A stretch of DNA of 64,000 bases from Candidatus Limnocylindria bacterium (lineage in GTDB: Bacteria; Chloroflexota; Limnocylindria; P2-11E). The notes beneath the pieces are model-generated. The model did no database searches. It was not told the origin of the DNA and saw only the letters and a program-made list of their open reading frames with translations. The stretch is from the NCBI GenBank assembly GCA_036523395.1, contig DATDEH010000057.1, forward strand, positions 1 to 64,000, in the 5' to 3' direction. Position 1 is the first letter of the stretch; each line of letters opens with the position of its first letter. The translations under genes were made by a program, and so were the position numbers. Positions 52,557-61,168 of this stretch are shown here, in pieces.

Positions 52557-54047
52557 TTAGCTCGCGATCACCCGCGGGTGCGTGTGCGGCGCGTCGTCCG
52601 CGATCGCGGCGAGACGCGCGACCGGAATGCTCAGGAACGCGGTCACGACGGCCGGATCGAACTGCGAACTCGCGCAGCGCCTGATCTCTTCGCGGGCGGC
52701 ATCGATGAGCAGACCCCGGCGATACGGGCGGTCGCTCGTCATGGCATCGAACGAGTCGCCGACCGCGAAGATGCGCGCGCCGAGCGGGATGCGATCGCCC
52801 TTCAGTCCATCCGGGTACCCCATGCCGTCCCAGCGCTCGTGGTGGTGGCGAACGATCCGCGCCACGTCCTCGAGGAACGGGATGCCGGCGATGATCCGCG
52901 CGCCGAACTCGGGGTGACGCTTCATGACCGCCCACTCAGCTTCACTGAGCGCGGTCGGCTTGCGAAGGACGTTGTCCGGAACGCCGATCTTGCCGATGTC
53001 GTGAAGCAGGGCGCCACGGCGCAGCGTCGCCAGCTCCGTTCCGGGGATGTTCATCTGCTCGAGCAGCAGCTCCATGTACGCGACGACGCGATCGGAGTGA
53101 CCGCCGGTCTCGTTGTCGCGGAAGTCGAGCGCACTCGTGAGAGCCGTCAGCGTCGCGTCGTAGGTGCGTTCGCGCAGCGCGAGAGCGTCCTCGAGCGCGC
53201 CAGCCTGGGCCACGATCCGCCTCGAGGACCGCTCGTACGCGCCGCGGAGCACGAGCCAGAGGACCGCGGCGCCGAGCGCCATGATCGCCGAGATCGTCAG
53301 CTGTATGCGCATGAGCGCGGCATCGATCGGCGCGATGTCTCGCCAGACAACGACGGCGCCCACGACCTGGCCGTTCTGCTGCACTGGCACCCAGGCTTCC
53401 AGGGCGCGGATCTCGCGCGTGCCGGGGCCGGGAGTCGCAGCCGTGGCAGCGGCCGGGTCCATGACCACGTGGTGCGTATTGAAGCTGCCATATCCGACGG
53501 CGGATCCGGGCACGCCAAGCTTCGGGTCGGCGACGATCGTCGTCCGCTCCGCGTCGCGCACACCGTTCAAAGCGCTCGCGAGCTCTGGATACGTCGCCGG
53601 GTCCAGCTGGCGGCCGATCTCATCGCTGTCGTAGGAAAAGACGATGGTGCCGGTGCGATCGAAGAACTCGGTGCCGACGACGTTGTAGATCGAGAAATGG
53701 AACGTCACGACGGTCAGCAGCTGCTGTCGCTCGTCGGAAGACAGGCCGCGCTGGAACACTTCGTCGCTGAACACAGATCCGAAGTGACTGGCGACCGCGT
53801 CCTGCGTGAACGCGGTCGTCTCGTCATCGACGTAGCGACCGACGAGATAGGCGGTGCCAGTGCCCATCAGAAGAGCGGTGACCGCGAGCACACCGGCGAG
53901 GAGAAACGAGAAGCGCGCGACGGGACTCATCCCGGCACGCCCCAGGTCTCCAAGGGCATCGCTGACCCGCATGCGGCTCACGCTCTGGATGCTCCCTCGC
54001 CCTATTTGCTCAGGCGTGAGAATCGCGGCGGCCTGGCGATCGTTCAT
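52557..54047 (-). CDS. Membrane HD-GYP sensor, probable c-di-GMP phosphodiesterase (496 aa)
   Basis: Two TM helices (about 45-70 and 248-268) flank an extracytoplasmic sensor. A short coiled coil follows, then a complete HD-GYP domain: HD at 349-350 in LLHDIGKIGVPD, HHHERWDGMGYPDGL with the GYP motif, and DSFDAMTSDRPYR. The family hydrolyses cyclic di-GMP. ATG 54047 is used; in-frame ATGs at residues 26 and 40 are possible. There is no GGDEF domain. The 99-base gap downstream separates it from the SWIM gene. Confidence 0.92.
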   Translation of the reverse strand: MNDRQAAAILTPEQIGRGSIQSVSRMRVSDALGDLGRAGMSPVARFSFLLAGVLAVTALLMGTGTAYLVGRYVDDETTAFTQDAVASHFGSVFSDEVFQRGLSSDERQQLLTVVTFHFSIYNVVGTEFFDRTGTIVFSYDSDEIGRQLDPATYPELASALNGVRDAERTTIVADPKLGVPGSAVGYGSFNTHHVVMDPAAATAATPGPGTREIRALEAWVPVQQNGQVVGAVVVWRDIAPIDAALMRIQLTISAIMALGAAVLWLVLRGAYERSSRRIVAQAGALEDALALRERTYDATLTALTSALDFRDNETGGHSDRVVAYMELLLEQMNIPGTELATLRRGALLHDIGKIGVPDNVLRKPTALSEAEWAVMKRHPEFGARIIAGIPFLEDVARIVRHHHERWDGMGYPDGLKGDRIPLGARIFAVGDSFDAMTSDRPYRRGLLIDAAREEIRRCASSQFDPAVVTAFLSIPVARLAAIADDAPHTHPRVIAS

Positions 54048-54089
54048 AACTCGCGCGGGGGATGCCAGGTGACCGGCGGGTATCGGTGT

Positions 54090-54611
54090 TTAGGGACTGG
54101 GTGGCTCGTATGCCCGCCAGGCATCGAGCCCGTGCGCAGTAGACGGCCACGCCAGCTCCTCGAGCGCGGGAAGCTCCGCGCGTGGGAAGAAACGCGCCTC
54201 GGAAGCCTCGTCAGGCGCGACGCGCAGCTCGCCACGCTCGATCTGCGCGCGGTAGACGACGACCAGGATCGGGAAGCCCGGCCGCATCCAGCTGGCGATC
54301 AGACCGTGGAGACTGACCTCGAAACCCGTCTCCTCCGCGGTCTCGCGCACCGCGGCTTCCTCGGGCGTCTCGTCATCTTCAACGAGACCACCGGGGAGTG
54401 CCCAGTGGCCGTCTCTCGGACCGTAGTTCAGGCGCACGAGGAGCACTCCGCCGTCACGCTCGACGATCGTGTTCGCGCCGATCTGCACGTGCATGAAGTC
54501 GGCGAAGCCGCACACGGGGCAAGTAGGCCGATCGCGCCCGTCGATGCGGGTCGGGACGAGCGCGGTGCCGTCGCGCGGGCAGAACGTGAAGCGCGCGGCG
54601 CGGTGGATCAC
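54090..54611 (-). CDS. NUDIX hydrolase with N-terminal zinc ribbon (173 aa)
   Basis: The Nudix box GGLVEDDETPEEAAVRETAE plus ETGFEV has all catalytic Glu residues for Mg2+-dependent diphosphate hydrolysis. The N-terminus has CPRDG and CPVCG, a zinc ribbon like that of NudC/NADH pyrophosphatase-type proteins. The substrate (ADP-ribose, NADH, sugar nucleotide) is open. The GTG at 54611 overlaps the SIS isomerase stop (GTGA), placing it last in the sugar-nucleotide run. Confidence 0.9.
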   Translation of the reverse strand: MIHRAARFTFCPRDGTALVPTRIDGRDRPTCPVCGFADFMHVQIGANTIVERDGGVLLVRLNYGPRDGHWALPGGLVEDDETPEEAAVRETAEETGFEVSLHGLIASWMRPGFPILVVVYRAQIERGELRVAPDEASEARFFPRAELPALEELAWPSTAHGLDAWRAYEPPSP

Positions 54612-55669
54612 CCCTTCGCGAGTCGTTCCTTGAGGTAATCGATCGATTTCACCGGCGACGGGTCGACGCCGTTCAGGAGCGCGACATAGAAGGAGACGTA
54701 GTCGGTGAACAGCGTCAGCTGCAAGACCTCCGAGAGCATGTTCGCCCCGCTGAACTGCAGCGTCTTGTGCGGGACGCTCGCGCGGTCCAGCAGCTCGCGC
54801 GTCACGTCGAACCGCAGCTTGTGGCGCGGATTGTCGCGGTCGCTGCGCAGGAGGAGCACGGTGAGCGCATCGCGGGCGATGTCGGGGTGCGGGAAACCGA
54901 CGACGCCGTTGTGGTTGAGCTCGGGCAGGACGTCGAAGGCGCCCCAGTTCTTCGCGTTCTCGTTCCACTGGCCCTTCACGCGCCGGGCCATCACGCCGAG
55001 CACGCCGCCGCCGTAGGCGAAGATGATCCGACCGTAAAGCTCGATCGCCAGCTTCTTCGCGTCGTTCGTTCGCGCGCCCTCGTGTACGCGCTCCTCGAGC
55101 TTGGCGACGTCGGCGAGCGCCGCGTCGATGTCCGAGCTCAGGTCACGGACGAATCCGAGCCGCGTGAGCGCGCCCAACACGAGCCCGAGGGAGTATCCCA
55201 GCGCCGCGCGTGGCTGCGCCGGGTACGAGAACGTGATGACGGGATACTTGGCCGCGCGCGCGAGCTCGGCGATCTTTCCGCCGGTCGTGAGCACGAGCAC
55301 ACGCGCGCCGCGGCGCTGCGCTTCCTCGAAGCTCGAGAGCGACTCCTCGGTGTTCCCGGAGTACGAGGAGGCGATCACCAGCGAGTCGCGGCCGACGTAC
55401 GCGGGAAGTCCGTAATCGCGATGCACGTTCATCGGGACCTTGAGCTCGCCGGCGAGCAGCGCCGCCGCGAGATCGCCGCCGATCGCCGAGCCGCCCATGC
55501 CGGCGACGGTGATGTTGCGCACGTCTCCGTGCGCCGGCGGAAGCTGCGCGGCCCGCGCGATCGTCCACGCGTCGCGCACCTGCTTCGGAAGGTCCTTGAT
55601 GCGATCGAGCATGTTCCCGGGATCCGCGGCCCGGATGCGTTCGACGGACTCGATGACCGCTGTATCCAT
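54608..55669 (-). CDS. Bifunctional phosphoglucose/phosphomannose isomerase, SIS family (353 aa)
   Basis: A SIS-domain sugar isomerase of the PGI/PMI type, interconverting fructose-6-P with glucose-6-P or mannose-6-P. NITVAGMGGSAIGGDLAAAL is the N-terminal sugar-phosphate loop; LVIASSYSGNTEESLSSFEE the SIS motif; LPELNHNGVVGF the late catalytic segment. ATG 55669 overlaps the phosphomannomutase stop (TGATG). The gene order epimerase, mutase, isomerase suggests GDP-mannose-type sugar supply. Confidence 0.88.
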   Translation of the reverse strand: MDTAVIESVERIRAADPGNMLDRIKDLPKQVRDAWTIARAAQLPPAHGDVRNITVAGMGGSAIGGDLAAALLAGELKVPMNVHRDYGLPAYVGRDSLVIASSYSGNTEESLSSFEEAQRRGARVLVLTTGGKIAELARAAKYPVITFSYPAQPRAALGYSLGLVLGALTRLGFVRDLSSDIDAALADVAKLEERVHEGARTNDAKKLAIELYGRIIFAYGGGVLGVMARRVKGQWNENAKNWGAFDVLPELNHNGVVGFPHPDIARDALTVLLLRSDRDNPRHKLRFDVTRELLDRASVPHKTLQFSGANMLSEVLQLTLFTDYVSFYVALLNGVDPSPVKSIDYLKERLAKG

Positions 55670-57117
55670 CACCCGTTTCCTTTGACCATCTTGACCCCGA
55701 TGTCGAGCATCGGCGCCAGCTCCGACTCAGCGCGCGTCTCGGCATAGACGCGGACGAGCGGCTCGGTGCCGGAGAGGCGCATGAGTAGCCACGAGCCATC
55801 GTCGACGAAGAACTTCAATCCGTCTCCGGTGTCGAGGTCGACGACCTTCTTCACGGTGTGGCCCGCGAGCTCGCGCGGCTTGGCGGCGCGCAGCCGCTCC
55901 ATGATCTTTGGCTTCTCCGCGCTGTACGTCGCGGCGTCGAGACGCAGGTCACGCCGCAGATAGAAGGAGGGCCCGGCGAGGTCCATCAGCTCGGCGATCA
56001 GCTGCGACGGCTTCTTCTTCGTCTTCAGCATGAAGTCGAGGAAGAAGAGGTCCGCGACGATGCCGTCGCGCTCGGGCAGGTGCATTGCGAAGCCGAACCC
56101 GCCGGACTCCTCGCCGCCCATCATCGCCCCGGTCTCCTGCATCTTGGGGCCGATGTACTTGAAGCCGACGGGCACCTCATACACGGGAACGCCGTACTTC
56201 TCCCCCAGACGGTCGACCATCGACGTCATGTTCACCGTCTTCACGACGGGCTGGCGAAGCTGTCGGACCTCGATGAGGTACCACATGAGCAGCGCGTACG
56301 TCGTCAGCGTCGTGACGAAGCGACCCTTCTCATCTCCGAGGCCGGCGCGGTCGGCGTCACCGTCCACCGCGAGCCCGACGTCCGCCTTCTCGGCCGTGAT
56401 GCGCGCGAGGAACTCGTCGGTGTTCGGCGGGATCGGCTCGGGGTTGAGGCCGCCGAAATACGGATTGCGCTCGCCGTGGAGCTCGACGATCTGCGTCTTG
56501 CCACCGCCCAGCAGACGCGGGAAGTAGCCGCTCGCGCTGCCGAACAGCGGCTCGCACACGATGCGGTAGCCCGCGCCTCGGAAGGCGTCGAGGTCGAACA
56601 GCTCGGCGACGCGCGCGAGGTAGTCCGGTGCCGGGTCGAACAGCTCGACGCGGCCTGCGGCTTTCGCCTCCTCGAATGGCATGCGACGCACGTCCTGCGG
56701 CCGCGACTCGAGTGGCCGGATGACGGCCTCGAGCTCTTTGAGCATGTCGGGGGCGGCCGCGGCGCCGGTCTCCGACTTCACCTTGAAGCCGTTGTCGGGC
56801 CACGGGTTGTGGCTCGCCGTGATGACGATCCCGGCCTTGGCCTTCTTCCGCATCGTCGCGTACGAGAACGACTGCGTCGGCGCGGCTGCCGTGGAGAGGA
56901 ATACGTGGATGCCGTGGGCGGCCACGACCTCGGCGGCGGCGGCGGCGAAGTGCTCCGACGCGAACCGGCGGTCGTAGCCGATGACGACGCCGCGGCCGGC
57001 CTCGCCGCTCTTCTGCACCCACTCCGCGACGGACTGCGCGCAGACGCGCACCGCGTCGAACGTGTACTCCTCCGCGATGCGCGCGCGCCAACCGTCGGTG
57101 CCGAACACGATGTTCAC
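55669..57117 (-). CDS. Phosphoglucomutase/phosphomannomutase (482 aa)
   Basis: An alpha-D-phosphohexomutase that moves phosphate between C6 and C1 of glucose or mannose. All four motifs are visible: TASHNPWPDNGFK (catalytic Ser), AVDGDADRAGLGD (metal loop), GGEESGGFGF (sugar loop) and RLSGTEPLVRVY (phosphate site). It opens FGTDGWRARI. The GTG start overlaps the epimerase stop (GTGA). It lies between epimerase and isomerase genes of the same pathway. Confidence 0.94.
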   Translation of the reverse strand: MNIVFGTDGWRARIAEEYTFDAVRVCAQSVAEWVQKSGEAGRGVVIGYDRRFASEHFAAAAAEVVAAHGIHVFLSTAAAPTQSFSYATMRKKAKAGIVITASHNPWPDNGFKVKSETGAAAAPDMLKELEAVIRPLESRPQDVRRMPFEEAKAAGRVELFDPAPDYLARVAELFDLDAFRGAGYRIVCEPLFGSASGYFPRLLGGGKTQIVELHGERNPYFGGLNPEPIPPNTDEFLARITAEKADVGLAVDGDADRAGLGDEKGRFVTTLTTYALLMWYLIEVRQLRQPVVKTVNMTSMVDRLGEKYGVPVYEVPVGFKYIGPKMQETGAMMGGEESGGFGFAMHLPERDGIVADLFFLDFMLKTKKKPSQLIAELMDLAGPSFYLRRDLRLDAATYSAEKPKIMERLRAAKPRELAGHTVKKVVDLDTGDGLKFFVDDGSWLLMRLSGTEPLVRVYAETRAESELAPMLDIGVKMVKGNG

Positions 57118-58136
57118 GCGGTCGCTCCCCGCGTCGCTTCGCGCCCGGGGGCCCCTGCCCCCGGGGCCCCTACCCCCGCCTCCGCTCTCACCTGTCCCCG
57201 CCAGTATTCGAGCGTATCCGTGAGCGACGTGCGCAGAAGGGTCCGCGGGGCCCAGCCGGTGCGCCTCCGGAAGCGGCTCGCGTCGAGCGCGAACGCGGTG
57301 AGCTCGCCCGACCGCACGCGCTCCGGATCGAGCTCAGCGCGCACCGGCACGCGGGCGAGCGCGATGAGCGTCCCCAGGATCTCGGCGATCGGGATGGCGT
57401 GGCCGCTCCCGACGTTGTACACGGCCGTGCCCGTGTCCGAAAGATCCGCCGCGAGCGCGTAGGCCGCGGCCATGTCGCGCACATCGATGAAGTCGCGTCG
57501 CGCGTCGAGAAGGCCGTGCCGCACGACCGGTTCGGCGATGCCCGCCTCCGCCTCGGCGATCTGCTTCGCGAAGGCCGAAGCCGCGAGCCCGGGGTGCTGT
57601 CGAGGCCCGATCTGGTTCGCGGGACGCAGCACGGTCGTCGCGGCCTGCCGCCGGTCGCCGAACTCGCGGACCAGCGCCTCCGACGCGACCTTCGTCGCGG
57701 CGTAGACGTTCCCGGGTCGCTGCGGCGCATTCTCGTCGACGAGCTCGTCGTCGGGAGCGCCATACACATCGGCACTCGACGCCATCACCAGATGGACCGC
57801 GGGGTGCGCGTCGAGTGCGGAGAGCAACGTCGCGGTGCCGAGCACGTTGACGCGCACCGCAGAGACCGGATCGGCCGCCGCGAGCGTCGGCACGGCCTGC
57901 GCCGCCAGATGCACGACCGAGTCCGGTCGCGCGGCATCCAGTGCGGATCGGACCGCGGCGACATCGAGGATGTTCCCGCGATGGACGTGCACCCGATCCG
58001 CGACGGCGGCGAGATGCGCGAACGGAGGATCCTCGTGCGCGATGCCGTGGACGGCGACCCCAGCAGTCACGAAGCGCTCGGCGAGATGGCTGCCCGCGAA
58101 TCCAGTGATGCCGGTGATGAGGACGGTGCGGGGCAC
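57114..58136 (-). CDS. NAD(P)-dependent sugar-nucleotide epimerase/reductase, extended SDR (340 aa)
   Basis: An extended SDR: the Rossmann loop TGITGFAGSHLAERF, VVHLAAQAVPTLAAADP, Ser in SSADVYG and YAATK for the Tyr-Lys pair. VLRPANQIGPRQHPGLAASA and DFIDVRDMAAAYALA point towards GDP-4-dehydro-6-deoxymannose reductase-like (RMD/GMD) enzymes. The last about 20 residues are Gly/Ala/Pro-rich and encoded by a very GC-rich hairpin. The stop overlaps the mutase start. The exact sugar is unknown. Confidence 0.88.
   Translation of the reverse strand: MPRTVLITGITGFAGSHLAERFVTAGVAVHGIAHEDPPFAHLAAVADRVHVHRGNILDVAAVRSALDAARPDSVVHLAAQAVPTLAAADPVSAVRVNVLGTATLLSALDAHPAVHLVMASSADVYGAPDDELVDENAPQRPGNVYAATKVASEALVREFGDRRQAATTVLRPANQIGPRQHPGLAASAFAKQIAEAEAGIAEPVVRHGLLDARRDFIDVRDMAAAYALAADLSDTGTAVYNVGSGHAIPIAEILGTLIALARVPVRAELDPERVRSGELTAFALDASRFRRRTGWAPRTLLRTSLTDTLEYWRGQVRAEAGVGAPGAGAPGREATRGATA
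57144..57165 (-). repeat. All-GC hairpin inside the 3' end of the epimerase gene
   Basis: CCCGGGGGC (57144-57152) pairs perfectly with 57157-57165 around a CCCT loop, followed by further GGGGCCCC. It encodes an Ala-Pro-Gly-rich tail of the epimerase. It may be a short dispersed repeat captured by the gene or slow transcription before the coupled mutase start. Confidence 0.5.
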
Positions 58137-58148
58137 GCCCGAAGAGTA

Positions 58149-60485
58149 TTAGTTCGCGGCGGTGAGCGCCGCCGGAACGCTCGCGAGCGGGAGTCGGATC
58201 GTGAACGTGCTCCCCCGCCCGACCGCGCTCGTCACGCTGATCGTTCCTCCGTGCTGCTCGACGATCTGCCGCACGATCGTGAGCCCGACGCCACTGCCCG
58301 TGATCCGTCCCGCGACGTTCGACCCGCGCGCGAACCGATCGAAGATCCGCGCCAGATCGGCCTCGGGGATGCCAATGCCCTCGTCGGTCACCGCGCAGAA
58401 CGCAAGGCGACCCTGCGTCGACTCTTCAGTGCCGATGCGCACGTTCACGTGCCCGCTCGCGGAGTTGTACTTGAATGCGTTGCCCAGGACGTTCGCGATG
58501 GCGCGCTCCAGGCGCACCGCGTCCCACTCGCCGGTCACGGGCCCCCCGACCGTCTCGATCTCAACGACCTGCCCGCGCGACAGCTCCGTGAGGTCGGACG
58601 CGACGCGCCGCACGAGCTCGGCCAGATCCGTCGGCGCGCGGTTCAGCTCGAGCGTGGGGTCCGCCTGCCGGCGGACAAGCTCGAGAAGCTCCTCGATGAA
58701 TGCGGTCATGCGACCGACCGCTCCCATGATCCGATCCAGGCTCGGCGCGTTCGTGGTCAGCTCGTCACCGTGCATGCGCCGGCGGAGGAGCTGCGTCGTC
58801 CCGCTGATCACCGTCAGCGGCGTCTTCAGCTCGTGTGCGACGGCGGACAGGAAGTCGTCCCGCGTGCGGACCGACTGACGCACTTCGTAGTAGAGACGCG
58901 CGTTCTCGATGCCGACGGCGACGCGGCGCGCGAGCTCGCGCGCCAGGGCGAGGTGCTCCTCGCCGTACACGCGACCCGATTCCGCGGTGAGGAACATGAT
59001 CGTTCCCCGCACCTGTCCGCTGAGGACGAGCGGCTCGCAGATGTACGACCGAGGAGCGAGCTCGCGGTAGAGAGCGAGCTCGTCCTGTCCGCGCGAGGCC
59101 TGTCGGAGAAAGGCATCGGTGATGTCGCTCTTCAGCTCCTCACGGCCGGTCGTGACCACACGCCCGATCGGACCGCGCGAGCTCGCGACGTCGGGCGGAT
59201 ACGTCTCGTGCAGGCGGTGCGCGAGCGCTTGCTTCTTGGGATCGGCGTGCGCGACGGCGGCGCGCGTGACGCGTCCGGCGTCCACGATGTCCACGACGCA
59301 CCAGTCCGCGAAGTCTGGGACCGCGACGTCCGCGGCCGTGCGAAGGGTCTCCGTGTATTCGAGCGACTCGGTGAGCCGCTCGCTGGACTTCGCGAGCAGG
59401 CGGAGATCGTCTTCGCGATGTGCCACCGCCGCTTGCATGGTCCGCATCGCCGCGGACAGCTGCTCGACCTCGGCGCCACCCGCGCCCTGCGGGATGACCG
59501 GGCGGTCGCCGCGACCGATAGCGACCGCGCTCCGCGAGAGCTCGCGCAGCGGCCGCGCCAGGCGATTGGCGACGTAGGCCGCCACCAGAGCGGCGATGAG
59601 CAGCGTGCCGAGGACCGCAGCCGCGTCGCCGATCAGTCGCGTGAGCAGCTCGGTCTCAAGCGACGCGAGGGGCCGGGTCATCGCGAGCACCCAGCCGGTG
59701 CGGGCGATCGGTGCAAGGGCGCCGTACCGACGATCGCTGCTGAGAGGCGTCGCGACGCCGTCGATGGGCACGACCTTCCCCTGTAATGCGTCGCGCACGC
59801 CAGACTGCTCGACGAGGTCGATCTCGGTCGTCGCGGGCTCGGTCCGATCGGACGCGTAGAGGAGATGCCCGCGCTCGTCGATGAGGGCGAGCTGCGCATC
59901 GGGCGGGAAGGCCAGGCGCAAGGTTTGGAGGACGCGCTCCGGGTAGAAGGCGAGGATCACGAAGCCGCGCACCGTCCCATCGCTCGCGCGGATCGGGCGA
60001 CCGAACGCGACGGTGATGTCGCCACTCTGCAGGCCAGTGATGGAGCCGCTCCAGACCATGTCCACTCCGGACTTGAGCGGCGGGAGATAGGGACGCGTGG
60101 ACAGGTCGATGCCGATGCCCTCGCCGCTCGCGGACGCGACCACCCTTCCGTTCGGATCGGTGATGAAGAAGGCGCGGAGCTCCGGATACGTCTTCGTGAG
60201 CGAGGCCAGGTATGCGCCGAAGTTCGCCTGGTCGTAGGGCCTGCTGGTGCCTGCGAGGACGCCGGCCATCGCGAACGTCGTGTTCTCGAGGTCGCGCAGG
60301 AAGCCATCGACGATCGACGCTCCGTTGCGCGCCGAACGCGTCGCGGTGTCCAGTTCGCTCGCGCGCCGTTCGCGGACCTGATCGGCGTATGAGAGCGCGA
60401 TGATCAGAAGCACCGGGATCGCGAGGATGGCGACGAGCAGCGTCAAACGCGTCGAAAGCGACCACGGTCCACGCAAGCGGTGCAT
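58149..60485 (-). CDS. Membrane sensor histidine kinase (778 aa)
   Basis: TM1 (STRLTLLVAILAIPVLLIIAL) and TM2 near 300 (AAVLGTLLIAALVAAYVANRL) flank a double-Cache-like sensor domain. A HAMP linker (LARPLRELSRSAVAIGRGD), a GAF domain (about 375-530), then HisKA with His in AVAHELKTPLTVIS and an HATPase_c domain: NVLGNAFKYN (N-box), DEGIGIPEAD (G1), GSGVGLTIVRQIVEQHGG (G2) follow. ATG 60485 overlaps the comB stop (TGATG). No cognate response regulator is adjacent. Confidence 0.94.
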   Translation of the reverse strand: MHRLRGPWSLSTRLTLLVAILAIPVLLIIALSYADQVRERRASELDTATRSARNGASIVDGFLRDLENTTFAMAGVLAGTSRPYDQANFGAYLASLTKTYPELRAFFITDPNGRVVASASGEGIGIDLSTRPYLPPLKSGVDMVWSGSITGLQSGDITVAFGRPIRASDGTVRGFVILAFYPERVLQTLRLAFPPDAQLALIDERGHLLYASDRTEPATTEIDLVEQSGVRDALQGKVVPIDGVATPLSSDRRYGALAPIARTGWVLAMTRPLASLETELLTRLIGDAAAVLGTLLIAALVAAYVANRLARPLRELSRSAVAIGRGDRPVIPQGAGGAEVEQLSAAMRTMQAAVAHREDDLRLLAKSSERLTESLEYTETLRTAADVAVPDFADWCVVDIVDAGRVTRAAVAHADPKKQALAHRLHETYPPDVASSRGPIGRVVTTGREELKSDITDAFLRQASRGQDELALYRELAPRSYICEPLVLSGQVRGTIMFLTAESGRVYGEEHLALARELARRVAVGIENARLYYEVRQSVRTRDDFLSAVAHELKTPLTVISGTTQLLRRRMHGDELTTNAPSLDRIMGAVGRMTAFIEELLELVRRQADPTLELNRAPTDLAELVRRVASDLTELSRGQVVEIETVGGPVTGEWDAVRLERAIANVLGNAFKYNSASGHVNVRIGTEESTQGRLAFCAVTDEGIGIPEADLARIFDRFARGSNVAGRITGSGVGLTIVRQIVEQHGGTISVTSAVGRGSTFTIRLPLASVPAALTAAN

Positions 60486-61159
60486 CAATCTGACCTTACC
60501 GGCCGCGCGACCAATAGACCACCCTCGCGCGCGACCGGAAGTGCGAAGTCGAAGCGGTCGACCTGACAAGCAAGCTCGGCATCGCGACGCGGGAACCAGT
60601 CGGGCCAGTTCGGATCCTCATCTGCCCAAAGGGACGCGACGACCGCGGCGATGTCAGTTGGCTCGCCGGCGAGTCGCGCCGCGAGGTAACGGGCACAGGC
60701 TTCATCTTCGTCCGAGGCCCGGGCACCAGCTTCACCCATCGCGACCACCGTGACCTCATCGGCGCTGCGACGCAGGTTACGCACCGTCGCTTCAGCGATG
60801 ACGAAACTACCGAGGACGATGTCGCGCGCCGCCCGGGCCGCGTTTACTCCTTGAGTCCCAGCGCCTGTTCGCTGCACGACACGGCGCCCGGTGAGGTCGA
60901 GATGTTCGATCGCCGACGGCGAGTTGCCTTCGTCGAAGCCGGGGATCGGGCGACCACCGATCTCACCCGTGAGGAACAGGGATGGATCTTCACGCTTCAT
61001 CGCCAGCGCCTGTTCATGGTCAGCGACGAGCACGATCTCGCGCGCTCCCGCGGCGACGCAGAACGCCGCGGTCGTGAAGGCGCGATACACGTCGACGATG
61101 ACCACGTGGCCGGTCGCTTCGCGCGCGCCGGTGATGAAGCGCGTGACGCGGACGTTCAC
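60485..61159 (-). CDS. ComB-like 2-phosphosulfolactate phosphatase family protein (224 aa)
   Basis: The ComB fold: VVIVDVYRAFTTAAFCVAAG followed by GEIGGRPIPGFDEGNSPSAI and VQRTGAGTQGV, the usual order. The enzyme dephosphorylates 2-phosphosulfolactate in coenzyme M synthesis, but the family is common in bacteria without coenzyme M, so the substrate here is open. ATG 61159; it is 9 bases downstream of the FAD oxidoreductase gene and coupled to the kinase gene. Confidence 0.86.
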   Translation of the reverse strand: MNVRVTRFITGAREATGHVVIVDVYRAFTTAAFCVAAGAREIVLVADHEQALAMKREDPSLFLTGEIGGRPIPGFDEGNSPSAIEHLDLTGRRVVQRTGAGTQGVNAARAARDIVLGSFVIAEATVRNLRRSADEVTVVAMGEAGARASDEDEACARYLAARLAGEPTDIAAVVASLWADEDPNWPDWFPRRDAELACQVDRFDFALPVAREGGLLVARPVRSD

Positions 61160-61168
61160 TGGGTCCGG

